Positions 41,164 to 50,546 of a stretch of 64,000 bases of DNA are shown here, piece by piece (position 1 is the first letter of the stretch; the number at the start of each line of letters is the position of its first letter). The stretch comes from Paenibacillus pinihumi DSM 23905 = JCM 16419 (GTDB lineage: Bacteria > Bacillota > Bacilli > Paenibacillales > Paenibacillaceae). The notes below the pieces were generated by a model, which saw only the letters and a program-made list of their open reading frames with translations, had not been told where the DNA came from and made no database searches. The stretch lies in NCBI RefSeq assembly GCF_000422505.1, contig NZ_KE383866.1:1-64000 (forward strand), given 5' to 3'. Made by a program: the position numbers and the translations under genes.

Positions 41164-41224
41164 AGCATCTACGCTCCCGGCTTGTTTGGTAAAAAGCCTC
41201 AAAACACTGCTGTACTACACTGTA

Positions 41225-42214
41225 CTATACCGTCCTCCAGTCGAAAATAACGCATGTATGCTTCATCGTGCCGTCTGCCATGGAGGCATACACTTCCCTG
41301 CATGCTGCCGGGGAATAGACGCCATAAATTCCTTCCACCTGAATGAGACCGTCACGAATCCACTCCATTGCCTTGGCCATGCTGCCATGATTGCTGTTTG
41401 GCTGGAACTCACGAGGATGCCGCGGAAGCGACCATTCGAAGCCGGAATTGACCTGTATGAAGCCATAGAAAATACTGAGCAACAGATCATGCGCAAATTT
41501 CTCTGTGGAACGGTACCATGGCACGCCAATGAGGTACAATTCCCCGCCCTTCCGAAGGTTCGCTATGAGTGCATAGGCAGCCTCTTCCCTGCCTGAGCAT
41601 TCCATGGCCAGCCCTGCTCTGCCTTTCAGATCAGGCACTTCATCCGGGGATGCATATACATTTCTCAAGCCGCAGGCCCTTGCAGTCTCCCTGCGCACCG
41701 CGTTTGGATCAAAAGCATAAACCGTATAGCCGCAATGCTGCATAACCTGTGCACACATCAGCCCTACTACACCAAGTCCGGTTACCATGACCGGCTCAGT
41801 CGGACGTATACGGGTATGAATCATGGAAGTCATAGAAACTGCGGGAAACCGGCCAATGACAGCATGCTCCGGCTTCATTCCTGCCGGGACAAGGATCACC
41901 TCATCCTGCTTCACTCTGCTGTAAGCCTGATGAGGGGCGAGCGCAAGAACCCGATCCCCGGGTTTTAAATTGGCAACCCGCTCCCCCGTATCCAACACTT
42001 CCAAAATAGCTGCATAGCCGGTCTCTACCGGATACTTCGTGCCGCCGAAGTAATCCATATAAGCGCCCAGTTCCGAGCCGGTTGATATAAGTGAAACGAG
42101 CGTACGGCCAATGATTTCGTCCGCAGCAAGCGGCGCTTGATCCCAACCGCAAGGAACGAGCGCAGCCTGCTTTTTCTCTGTAAACTGCACTGCCTGATTT
42201 TGTAGAATCATCAT
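41225..42214 (-). CDS. MDR-type NAD(P)-dependent dehydrogenase
   Basis: A 329-residue medium-chain dehydrogenase/reductase. The N-terminal GroES-like domain has STGSELGAYMDYFGG and PGDRVLALAPHQAYSR; the Rossmann fold has VTGLGVVGLMCAQVMQHCGYTVYAFD (GxGxxG), so NAD(H) is preferred by the Asp at the end of strand 2. The catalytic-zinc Cys/His pattern of classical ADH is not evident; the family resembles Zn-independent sugar-alcohol dehydrogenases. It starts after GGGAGATGTC, 12 bases after the isomerase gene, in one operon. Confidence 0.88.
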   Translation of the reverse strand: MMILQNQAVQFTEKKQAALVPCGWDQAPLAADEIIGRTLVSLISTGSELGAYMDYFGGTKYPVETGYAAILEVLDTGERVANLKPGDRVLALAPHQAYSRVKQDEVILVPAGMKPEHAVIGRFPAVSMTSMIHTRIRPTEPVMVTGLGVVGLMCAQVMQHCGYTVYAFDPNAVRRETARACGLRNVYASPDEVPDLKGRAGLAMECSGREEAAYALIANLRKGGELYLIGVPWYRSTEKFAHDLLLSIFYGFIQVNSGFEWSLPRHPREFQPNSNHGSMAKAMEWIRDGLIQVEGIYGVYSPAACREVYASMADGTMKHTCVIFDWRTV

Positions 42215-42226
42215 GACATCTCCCGC

Positions 42227-43015
42227 TTATGGTATGACAAGCTGAGTTATACCTGCAAAACACCGCTCCGCCCCGTCGAACTGGGCATACTTGCTTTCGG
42301 ATTCATGCTCCACGATCAACCACTCGGTACCCGAACGGCTGCATGCTTCAAGAATGGATGGCCAGTCATTTTCGTCAAGACTGTCTCCAATAAACGTCTC
42401 ATGTCCGGCCTTGCGGGAGAACGGCTTGCCATGCACCAGCAGTGTCCTGCCGGAGTTATCTGCAATGACTTGGGCAGGGTCGGCCCCGCCTTCAATACAG
42501 TTTCCTGTATCCAGCTCCAAAATGATGCTCCGGTTCGTATATTCACATAAAATCGACCATGGTGTGGCCCCGCCAAAATCGGTGTTGAACTCATGGGCAT
42601 GTGTATGGTATCCCAGCCGGCAGCCAAGGTTCTCTACCTGTTCTGCAATTTCATTCATACGTCTGGCATGCTTGATCCAAATATCTGCGCTGTCTTCACT
42701 GCTCTTATGTCCAATCTCCCAGGGCCCGCCAAGCGCAGGAATAATAATATTCTTCGTCCCGGCGCGGCTATGATAGTCCAGCGTGGCCGTAATCGTATCC
42801 GGCTGAAGCAGCTTCCACTCGGTGTGCCAGCCGCAATTCGTCAGTCCGGTCTCCCGCAGCAGCTCGCGAATCTGTTCCGGCTCCCGGGTGAATTCACCGT
42901 AAAACTCGACGCCTTCATAGCCGATCGCCTTCACCCTGCGCAGCGTCGATTCCAGATCATGCTGAAGCTCTTTGTATACCGAATATAGTCCTAATGCTAC
43001 TGACATCGAACCCAT
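42227..43015 (-). CDS. Sugar phosphate isomerase/epimerase (AP endonuclease 2 fold)
   Basis: A 262-residue TIM barrel of the xylose-isomerase-like family (IolE/IolI/DTE class). Motifs are YEGVEFYGEF (strand 2), LGYHTHAHEF (metal His), LELDTGNCIEGGADP, and WLIVEHESE at the end, which supply the Glu/Asp/His/Glu metal ligands. The ATG shown lies 11 bases after AAGGAG; a GTG six bases upstream is also possible. It would interconvert a keto-sugar or inosose; the neighbours (dehydrogenase, ThuA-like) fit catabolism of a modified sugar. Confidence 0.88.
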   Translation of the reverse strand: MGSMSVALGLYSVYKELQHDLESTLRRVKAIGYEGVEFYGEFTREPEQIRELLRETGLTNCGWHTEWKLLQPDTITATLDYHSRAGTKNIIIPALGGPWEIGHKSSEDSADIWIKHARRMNEIAEQVENLGCRLGYHTHAHEFNTDFGGATPWSILCEYTNRSIILELDTGNCIEGGADPAQVIADNSGRTLLVHGKPFSRKAGHETFIGDSLDENDWPSILEACSRSGTEWLIVEHESESKYAQFDGAERCFAGITQLVIP

Positions 43016-43050
43016 TTGCACGATCACTCCTTCGCTTCCTCAAATTGAAT

Positions 43051-43692
43051 TTAGTTCAACCCAATGGCCCAGCCTGCGCCGTTTCTCATAAGCTGAATCA
43101 TCTGCGGGTTTGCAAGCGCGTCGGTTGTATGACCAGGGGTCAAGGCCACCACACGCCCGGCTCCCACCTTGTGCGCCCAGCCGCCTGCAGCAGTTACATA
43201 ACGGGAGGTACTGAACAAAATAATATCTGTCCGGGCAGCATCCAATTGACAATAATAATGCTCATCGGAAGCAACAAATGCTTCAATGCCCTCGGTAATC
43301 GGGTGCTTGAAGCTCAAGGCCGGCGTATTGGTTACCGGAACATGCACAGGCGAATGCTCAACGAAGCGCCCTGAGTTCAGCTCTGTATAGAACGGGCTGT
43401 CCGGCTCGATCAGCACAAGGCCGGCATGAATGAACATAATTCCCATGCCGCTGCTTACCTTGCTAACGATTTGCCGCTGTTCCTCATCAGTCAAGTTCGT
43501 CTCACCCTCAGGGCGTCCATTTGTGAAAAATACAGCCAATTCCATTGTGGCACCATTCTCTATCAAATCTCTTGCCCGGTCGGTAAGGACAACCTCCCAT
43601 TGCTGCGGGTCGAATACCTGGGCCATCACCGGATCAATAATTTCCTTCGGGTGATTCACATCATCACGTATGATATAGACGGTTTTCTTCAT
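43051..43692 (-). CDS. ThuA-like (glutamine amidotransferase-fold) protein
   Basis: A 213-residue protein of the trehalose-utilisation ThuA family (flavodoxin/GATase-like fold): VYIIRDDVNHPKE, LAVFFTNGRPEGE, GMGIMFIHAGLVL, HPITEGIEAFVASDEHYY, GAGRVVALTPGHTTDAL. In ThuA (disaccharide 3-keto pathway) such proteins work with dehydrogenases and isomerases, as in this operon. GGGGGAGCCGGC precedes the ATG. It is the first gene of the catabolic set and 36 bases before the isomerase gene. Confidence 0.85.
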   Translation of the reverse strand: MKKTVYIIRDDVNHPKEIIDPVMAQVFDPQQWEVVLTDRARDLIENGATMELAVFFTNGRPEGETNLTDEEQRQIVSKVSSGMGIMFIHAGLVLIEPDSPFYTELNSGRFVEHSPVHVPVTNTPALSFKHPITEGIEAFVASDEHYYCQLDAARTDIILFSTSRYVTAAGGWAHKVGAGRVVALTPGHTTDALANPQMIQLMRNGAGWAIGLN

Positions 43693-43866
43693 GCCGGCTC
43701 CCCCTCATTCTTTCAATGTTTAAACGGTCATTATCTCAATTCTATAGAAATCCGGCGCCGCATTTAAGGCAGCAGATTTTATATTCGGTACCCGTATTTC
43801 AGGTAGCATTCACGCAACACCATGCAACCCATACCTATTCCCTGTAAATCCGGGAATACAAGACCA

Positions 43867-45432
43867 TTACAAAGATACACGCTCCTTCTGCCTGTATTCA
43901 TTGGGTGAAATGCCTTCCAGCTCACGGAAGACACGGTGGAAGTGCTTTGCATTCTCGAATCCCGTGCGTCCGCCTATCTCATGCACCTTCAATTCTGTCG
44001 TCGTGAGCAGCTCCTTGGCTTTTCCGATACGGATTTTTTTCAAATAATGAACAAAGCTTTCCTTCGTGTACTCCTTGAATGCCTGGCTGAAATAGGTATA
44101 GTTCAAGGAGACGTGATTGGAGACCATCGCCATATTCAGATCCCTGCTGTAGTTGTCCTGCATATATTGAATCGCCAGCTTCATATCCCGGTGATCATTA
44201 TGCACCAGCTTCATGGTGTTGACATACGCGTTCAGCTTCTCCAGAAGGCTTTCAACATGATGGTAGTAATCATGAAAATCCAAGAAACTGTACATATTGG
44301 CAACCCGTTTATACAGCCTCAAAATCTCTACGGATTCCTCCCCGTACACATTGAACACATGATCAAAAACAAGCTCATTGAATGCGTGGCTGATTCCTTC
44401 GATGTAGGAGATATCATGCAGTGCTACAAATCGAAGGTCGAATACAGCCTGGCAATACTGCTTGATTTCCCTGTGCCGGTCGGTCCCAAGCATATTCGCA
44501 ATTTTTTGGATGGTGGGAATCGGCAGGGTATAATGGCTCTGCTTGCCGGCTATGGTACTGTAAGCGACAAAAGCAGGATAGGAGTGGAAAATCGTATATT
44601 TAAGTGCCGCCTCCGCCTGGTTATAGCATGCCTTCAAGTCCCCAAGTCTGCTGAACCACTCGCTTGTACCTGCCTTAATCCGCATGCCGCCCCGATCCTG
44701 CAAGATGGAATTGAGATGGAGCAGCAGGCCGCGGCAGCCGGTTAATACGATCAGATCCTTATCCTTTCCGAAAAAGCGAAGCGTTGCCTTACACGAAGCT
44801 TCTCCCATCTGCGACAGCATAGAGTCGAACCAGATCAGTCGCTGCTGCTGCACATGCCGGTCCAAATTTCCATCCGGCCAACGCAGCAAAGCAATCTGAT
44901 ATCCATCCTGAAATCCGCTTAAACTCAACGCCTGAAGCTGCTCTTCCACCTCCGCTTTTCCCATCTCCGGCTGCAGAAACAGATAATTGAGCTGAGCTTC
45001 GGCATGTTCCTTTAGTTGCCGGATGTAAGTCTCATACTGCTGAGACTGTTCCTCCTTTCTGTTGAGCCCCTTCTCCAGATGATCCAGCGCTTCGATAAGT
45101 TCTCCGCGCACAATCGGCTTGAGCAAGTACATCCGGACTTCACAGCGGATCGCCTCCTTGGCATATTGAAAATCATCATGCCCGCTCAAAATCATAATTT
45201 CGGGCCGCTGTGCCAGCTTCTGAACCCGGTGAATCAGCTCGATCCCATCCATGACCGGCATACGAATGTCCGTAATCATCAGATCGATGTGCTGCTGCTC
45301 CATGATTTCCAGCGCCTCTAACCCGTTGGCTGCGAAGGCAATTGCATAGTTTCCGGGAAACTCACGCTCGATCATCGCTTTTAATCCAAGCCGGATATTT
45401 TTTTCATCATCTATGATCAGAAGATTGCGCAT
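43867..45432 (-). CDS. YesN-type response regulator, AraC output (sugar module 2)
   Basis: A 521-residue regulator: receiver domain with Asp55 (LMITDIRMPVMDG) and Lys in YLLKPIVRGE, a central region of about 280 residues, and a C-terminal AraC double helix-turn-helix (LNMAMVSNHVSLNYTYFSQAF and VHEIGGRTGFENAKHFHRVF). The in-frame codons before the chosen ATG give no domain. It follows the module 2 kinase by about 105 bases on the same strand and is probably cotranscribed with it. Confidence 0.94.
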   Translation of the reverse strand: MRNLLIIDDEKNIRLGLKAMIEREFPGNYAIAFAANGLEALEIMEQQHIDLMITDIRMPVMDGIELIHRVQKLAQRPEIMILSGHDDFQYAKEAIRCEVRMYLLKPIVRGELIEALDHLEKGLNRKEEQSQQYETYIRQLKEHAEAQLNYLFLQPEMGKAEVEEQLQALSLSGFQDGYQIALLRWPDGNLDRHVQQQRLIWFDSMLSQMGEASCKATLRFFGKDKDLIVLTGCRGLLLHLNSILQDRGGMRIKAGTSEWFSRLGDLKACYNQAEAALKYTIFHSYPAFVAYSTIAGKQSHYTLPIPTIQKIANMLGTDRHREIKQYCQAVFDLRFVALHDISYIEGISHAFNELVFDHVFNVYGEESVEILRLYKRVANMYSFLDFHDYYHHVESLLEKLNAYVNTMKLVHNDHRDMKLAIQYMQDNYSRDLNMAMVSNHVSLNYTYFSQAFKEYTKESFVHYLKKIRIGKAKELLTTTELKVHEIGGRTGFENAKHFHRVFRELEGISPNEYRQKERVSL

Positions 45433-45537
45433 GCTCCATACCGCCCCCCGCAAGCGTAAACAGCTGTGCATCTCTATCAGGCACAGCATCATTTCGCGTA
45501 GAAATAGAAGTTCATTATCAAGGTGATCACATACACC

Positions 45538-47424
45538 TCAAATTTCAAGTAAAAGCTTGGGCAGCTTAATGCTGACTGACGTATATTGCCCCTCAACACT
45601 CTGAACCTGAATGCCGTAATCAGGGCCATAATTCATTTCCACGCGCTGGTTCACATTGCGAAGTCCGATCCCGTTACCCTTATATGCGGTGCCCTGGCTA
45701 ATCCTGCTGACCTGGCGAAAATCAAGATCATTCATGCGAATCATCTGGTTAACCTGATGCACCCGCTCCGCGCTTATCCCCTTCCCGTTATCCATAACTT
45801 CAATAATGGTGGCATTTTGCATATCATGCACTTTAATTGAAAGCACAAGAGGCAGCTCCTCGCCATGCTCAGTGGTTTGCAGGCCGTGCTGGACGGCATT
45901 TTCGATAATGGGCTGAAGCGACATCTTTAATATTTCCTGGTCCATATAAACCGGAGGCACGTAGAGCTGAAGCGAGATCCGGTCATCGTAACGAATATTC
46001 ATGATGGCAATATAATTGCGGATATGCTTGATTTCGCCGCTAAGCTGCACGTAGTTGCTCGTCCATTGCAGATTGTAGCGCATCATTCCGCCCAGTGAAG
46101 TCAGGGAATCGGAGATGGCATATTGCCCTTCCACCTCAGCAAGCATTTTCAGGTTTTCCAGCGTGTTATAGAGAAAATGGGAATCGATCTGATTTTTCAA
46201 CGCGTTAAGCTCTGCTTCCTTGGCCGCAGCCTGCTTGTTGACGGCATCTGCGATCAGGCTGTTGATTTTTTTCATCAGCATTTTGAAATGGTAGGCAATC
46301 TCTCCGACCTCCCCGCCTCCATGAACGTCGATTTTCACTTGAAAGTCGCCGCTGCGGACACGCTTCATCGAATTTTGCAGGTTGCGCAGCCTTTTGAACA
46401 AAATCCGGCTCGTCAGATACGTAATGAGGGACAGGATGGCAATCAGCATTACGCTCACTACGATAAGCATATTGCGTGTAGCATGGATCTTATTCAGCGG
46501 CTCTTGAAGCGATACGACATTAATCAGATAGGTATCCAGCAAATCCAGCTTTTTGTAAATGCAAATATAAGGGACACCATCGAAGGCAATTTCGAAGTAG
46601 GACTGGCCGCTGTCTGCCAGATGGTTTTGAAAGCTCTGTCTCAGCTCATCCAGCGGAATGTCGGCCAGAAACGGGTGCTGTTTATTGTAATAAAACCGGG
46701 AATGCCGATCCAGCAACAGCACCTGGGACTGCCCGTCTTGGACATTGCTGAACGCCTTCGGAAAAAAATGCTCCAAATACATATCGATTTGCGCAATACC
46801 GACATGACCGGACGGTGAGGAGCGGATTTCGCGGAGCAGCGAGATTTTAGCTTTGTTCTGATCGATATCTGTAGAGGCCCTCCTCATGACATCCTTGTCC
46901 TCGGCGTCAAACTCCCATATTTCTACTCCATTTTGCTGCATGACCTCGTCATACCAGGGCTTATCTGCGATGCGCGACTCATGCAGGAAGATTGGCCAGA
47001 TTTCCTTAACCTGATCATTGTCCGTATACAGCCTGATATGCGCAATATTGGGGTTATTGAACTGCAGGCGGATCAAATTCGGCATGACCGTTCTGGAAAA
47101 TTCCATCAATGCCTCGGTAGCCATCTCCTGCTTCACAAGCACATACTCCATCACTTTATCGTCAGACAGCATGAGCTGCGCGGTGCGTTCCATCAGCTCG
47201 ATGTTGTTCATCATGCTGCTGTACTCCATTTCAATCATATACTGATTGGATTTGATCGTGTCTTTGATCGTTGACTGGTAAGAATCATTGAACATATAAA
47301 TAGAAAATACAATAATCGGAATGAGAATAATCAAAATATAGGATGCAACCAGCTTGGTCTGCAGCTTCATATTGCCGATATATTGCGAGACTCTGGATAT
47401 TCGTTCATACAGCCGCTTCCTCAT
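45538..47424 (-). CDS. YesM-type sensor histidine kinase (sugar module 2)
   Basis: A 628-residue membrane kinase: TM1 (LVASYILIILIPIIVFSIYMF), an extracellular dCache-like sensor (about 45-310), TM2 (NMLIVVSVMLIAILSLITYL), HAMP, the His_kinase core NQIDSHFLYNTLENLKML, and an ATPase domain with QPIIENAVQHGLQ, DNGKGIS and GNGIGLRNVNQRV. The ribosome site before this ATG is weak, so the start could be slightly downstream at MKLQTK. It pairs with the adjoining regulator and probably senses the substrate of the module 2 transporter. Confidence 0.93.
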   Translation of the reverse strand: MRKRLYERISRVSQYIGNMKLQTKLVASYILIILIPIIVFSIYMFNDSYQSTIKDTIKSNQYMIEMEYSSMMNNIELMERTAQLMLSDDKVMEYVLVKQEMATEALMEFSRTVMPNLIRLQFNNPNIAHIRLYTDNDQVKEIWPIFLHESRIADKPWYDEVMQQNGVEIWEFDAEDKDVMRRASTDIDQNKAKISLLREIRSSPSGHVGIAQIDMYLEHFFPKAFSNVQDGQSQVLLLDRHSRFYYNKQHPFLADIPLDELRQSFQNHLADSGQSYFEIAFDGVPYICIYKKLDLLDTYLINVVSLQEPLNKIHATRNMLIVVSVMLIAILSLITYLTSRILFKRLRNLQNSMKRVRSGDFQVKIDVHGGGEVGEIAYHFKMLMKKINSLIADAVNKQAAAKEAELNALKNQIDSHFLYNTLENLKMLAEVEGQYAISDSLTSLGGMMRYNLQWTSNYVQLSGEIKHIRNYIAIMNIRYDDRISLQLYVPPVYMDQEILKMSLQPIIENAVQHGLQTTEHGEELPLVLSIKVHDMQNATIIEVMDNGKGISAERVHQVNQMIRMNDLDFRQVSRISQGTAYKGNGIGLRNVNQRVEMNYGPDYGIQVQSVEGQYTSVSIKLPKLLLEI

Positions 47425-47631
47425 CCGTCATTCACATCCGAAAGGTAGATTAAGCAAGCATTGACGGCTTGCACCGTTATGGTCATCCATATTCTTGCCT
47501 TTGAAGCAAAGCTGTGACATTTTGCAATGGATAGTCATATAGCGCAAACGGCTGCCGCTGTCTTGCATGGACAGCAGCAGCGTTCTGCGCATTGAGATCA
47601 GCATTTCTGTGAGTTTAACCTGAATCACAAA

Positions 47632-49260
47632 TTATTTTTGATTCAATTTGGCTACATTCTCTTCATATTTCTTCTGCTGGTAAGCTACCACTTTATCGTT
47701 GCCCAGCTTGTTGCGGTCATCCAGGAACTTCTGGAGCAACTGGTCTAATTCTTGATCAGATTTAGCCAGAATAAGCTTCGGCAAAGTCTTGCCCCATAGC
47801 TGACGGATTTTGGTAGAAATGATTCCTTCCTCGGACGTTCCCTTTGGATTCAGACCCTCAAATTCCGAGAAGTTGTAGGACTTGCCTTTTGTCCAGTCTT
47901 CCAGCACACTGTATTGCTCTTTGGAAGGCGGAGCCCATTTTGTCCACAGATTCGTATCCACCATCATCCAGAACGCAAATTGCGCACCATAGTCATACTC
48001 CGTCTCGTCAATGACCTTCTGCAAAAGCTGGTCTTTCCCGTCAATCGTATCGTAGGTCACGCCCTTTTCACCGAGCGCAAAATCCTTTTGCCCTTCTTCG
48101 CTAATCAGATAGGTCATAAATTCCATGGCCCGCTTCTTGTCCTTGACGTCCTTGGAGATCATCGTAATCGTCCACCCGCCAATGCTTGGCCCGGACAATG
48201 TCGGCTGATCCAGATTCGAGTTGCCTGGCCCGTCGATCGCAATATAAATGCGTGAAGGGTCTTTCTGGTAGATGATGCTTTGCTGTGTGCTCATATCCGC
48301 TGCCTGGAACAGCATGGCGAAATAGCGTCCCTGGGCGACTTTTTCCTCCATCTGTGGTCTTTTATCAATGAAAATATCCTTGGCCAGCAATCCTTCACTG
48401 TTCGCCTGACGGAACGTCTTCAGCCAGCGGATATATTCCGGGTCTGACTGACGGTCGTAAATTTTGCCGTCCTTCTGCTGCGGAATGGCGAGGAAGTTTT
48501 GCAGGAAGCTCTCCAGCGAATAGTTCCCGGTATCTGTGAATTCATGCAGGCCAAGCGGAATAAGCGGCTGTCCGTCAATTTCAGGGAACTTCTCCTTGGC
48601 TAGCTTGAGGGCATTCAGAAAACCCTCCGGCGTCCGCATATCCGGCTTGCCAATCGCTTCATACATATCTTTACGCACCAGGAATGTCTGGTTTGATTTG
48701 AACTGCAGGCCGTATTTTTTGTAATCATCCGGGGATGAGGACGCATTCGGATAGCCGTAGAAATTGCCGTCCGGCTCCGTATTCCAGGCCGTCTTCATCG
48801 GATCGACAACCTTGAAGAAATAGGGGTCATACTGCTCTGCAAGCTTATTGAGCGGCAGTACCATCTCCCCTTCAATCAGTTTTTTCACCGCATCGTCCGA
48901 TACGTTCAGCGTAATAAAATCCGGCAGTTGCCCCGATGCGATCATCGTATTGATCTTCTCATTCTCATTACCCGCCGGAACCATCAGGTTCAAATTGACG
49001 CCGGTCTTCTTCGTAATATATTTCGACGTCGGATCATTGCCCCACTTCTTCTGAAACCAGGAGAAATTCAAGTACCAGTCGAATGTGATCGGCTCCGTAT
49101 CCGATTTCCAGCCTGGCGTATTCGGGTCGACAACGACCTCTTCCTCCGTCTTTTTGTTCGTCTTCGAACCTTCCTCCCCCTCTTTGGAAGCGCATCCAAC
49201 TACAGCTAACATCAAGCTCAGAATCAGGGATAACGAGATGATTTTGCGGATGAGTACCAT
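47632..49260 (-). CDS. Extracellular sugar-binding lipoprotein, LipO type (module 2)
   Basis: A 542-residue lipoprotein: signal ILSLMLAVVGCASKEGEE with lipobox Cys, then a Lys/Glu-rich linker and the long solute-binding fold (ITFDWYLNFSWFQKKWGNDP, then GVNLNLMVPAGNENEKINTM). It starts after AGAGGGGTTAGAAAGC. It lies between the YtcP-type permease and the kinase of module 2. The ligand is likely an oligosaccharide; the identity cannot be read from sequence. Confidence 0.93.
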   Translation of the reverse strand: MVLIRKIISLSLILSLMLAVVGCASKEGEEGSKTNKKTEEEVVVDPNTPGWKSDTEPITFDWYLNFSWFQKKWGNDPTSKYITKKTGVNLNLMVPAGNENEKINTMIASGQLPDFITLNVSDDAVKKLIEGEMVLPLNKLAEQYDPYFFKVVDPMKTAWNTEPDGNFYGYPNASSSPDDYKKYGLQFKSNQTFLVRKDMYEAIGKPDMRTPEGFLNALKLAKEKFPEIDGQPLIPLGLHEFTDTGNYSLESFLQNFLAIPQQKDGKIYDRQSDPEYIRWLKTFRQANSEGLLAKDIFIDKRPQMEEKVAQGRYFAMLFQAADMSTQQSIIYQKDPSRIYIAIDGPGNSNLDQPTLSGPSIGGWTITMISKDVKDKKRAMEFMTYLISEEGQKDFALGEKGVTYDTIDGKDQLLQKVIDETEYDYGAQFAFWMMVDTNLWTKWAPPSKEQYSVLEDWTKGKSYNFSEFEGLNPKGTSEEGIISTKIRQLWGKTLPKLILAKSDQELDQLLQKFLDDRNKLGNDKVVAYQQKKYEENVAKLNQK

Positions 49261-49423
49261 GCTTTCTAACCCCTCTCATCTTCTACATAATTTTATACGA
49301 TCAACCAGGTTCTGGACAAGCATCAAACTGTTAAATGCCACTGTCCCAGAATAGCCGCTCCAGCAAGATGCCTGTCTTTGAACCGGTTAACCTGCACCAC
49401 ATTAGAACTTTTCACCAGTAGCA

Positions 49424-50302
49424 CTACTCTTTCAAAGATCCAATCATGAATCCCTTGACGAAGTATTTCTGAAGAAATGGATAGACAAATACAATCGGCA
49501 GTGTAGCCACCACCATCGTAGCCAGCTTGATGGATTGCGACGTGACGGTCTTGGTCACTACACTTGGGACCGCTGAAGCAATCTGGTTGGAGCCCGATAG
49601 TGCAACAATCCGGTACAGATAAGTCTGAATCGGCTGCAGCGAAGGATCATTGATGTAAATGACACCCGAGAAATAATCATTCCATTGATAAACCCCGTGG
49701 AACAAGGCGATCGTCGCGACAACCGGCATCGATACCGGAATGATTACCCGGACGAAAATACTGAAATCATTCGCCCCGTCAATTTTGGCGGCCTCCTCCA
49801 GACCGTAAGGAATCTCACGGAAGAAGGTCATGAAGATAATAAGATCGAAGAAGCTGAACATGGCCGGGAAAATGTACACCCAGAACGTATCAAGCAGCCC
49901 CAGGTCACGGATAAGCAAATACTGCGGAATGAGCCCACCGCTAAAGAACAGCGTTATTGTACCGATGAGCAAATATACCTTGCGCCCGATAACTTCCTTT
50001 CTGGATACGGCATAAGCAACCATTGCTGTGAAAAATACATGCAGCGAAGTCCCGAGCACGGTCTTGGCGACCGTAATGCCGAAAGCCTTCATGAGTCCGT
50101 CATTTGCGAAGACGGCCATATAATTTTCCAGGCTGAAAACCCGCGGATACCAGTAAATGCCGCCCCGCATGGCATCCGTTCCTTCATTGAAGGAGTTGAT
50201 CAGCACGTACCAGATCGGGTAGATGGTCAGGAAGCAGATGATGAGCATGACGATGATGTTAGCCCAATCAAACAGCCCTGTGGAGCGGTGATGCAATCTC
50301 AT
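49424..50302 (-). CDS. ABC sugar permease, YtcP/LplC type (module 2)
   Basis: A 292-residue six-helix permease with AAGGAGGGAAAGAT before the ATG. N-terminal helix IIVMLIICFLTIYPIWYVLINSF, coupling motif LEEAAKIDGANDFSIFVRVIIPVS, C-terminus LQKYFVKGFMIGSLKE. Partner of the LplB-type permease upstream. The 244-base gap between the two permease genes holds a copy of the dispersed palindromic repeat, so this message may be processed there. Confidence 0.95.
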   Translation of the reverse strand: MRLHHRSTGLFDWANIIVMLIICFLTIYPIWYVLINSFNEGTDAMRGGIYWYPRVFSLENYMAVFANDGLMKAFGITVAKTVLGTSLHVFFTAMVAYAVSRKEVIGRKVYLLIGTITLFFSGGLIPQYLLIRDLGLLDTFWVYIFPAMFSFFDLIIFMTFFREIPYGLEEAAKIDGANDFSIFVRVIIPVSMPVVATIALFHGVYQWNDYFSGVIYINDPSLQPIQTYLYRIVALSGSNQIASAVPSVVTKTVTSQSIKLATMVVATLPIVFVYPFLQKYFVKGFMIGSLKE

Positions 50303-50371
50303 ATCTTTCCCTCCTTGGAATTGTGGTGATGATGATACTAAACAAATGAATTCGAGAACTCAAGTGCGGCC

Positions 50372-50486
50372 GCCGTGTGGTACCGATCGCTGTTGTTCCC
50401 GGATTTTTCTTGAATGAACGATAGATAAAGGGAAAATCCGGGAACAAAGGCGAACGCTCTGCTTCTCCAGAATCCTTTCACACTCT
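50372..50486 (-). repeat. Dispersed palindromic repeat, copy 3
   Basis: Core arms GATCGCTGTTGTTCCCGGAT (50384-50403) and AAAATCCGGGAACAAAGGCG (50432-50451) pair over most of their length; then GCTTCTCCAGAATCC. It lies between two permease genes of the same operon, in a non-coding gap. Confidence 0.8.
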
Positions 50487-50546
50487 GGCTGTTCGACTTC
50501 CGTCTATTCGCTCATGTTAAACACGATTTGTTTGATTGGCCCAAAT

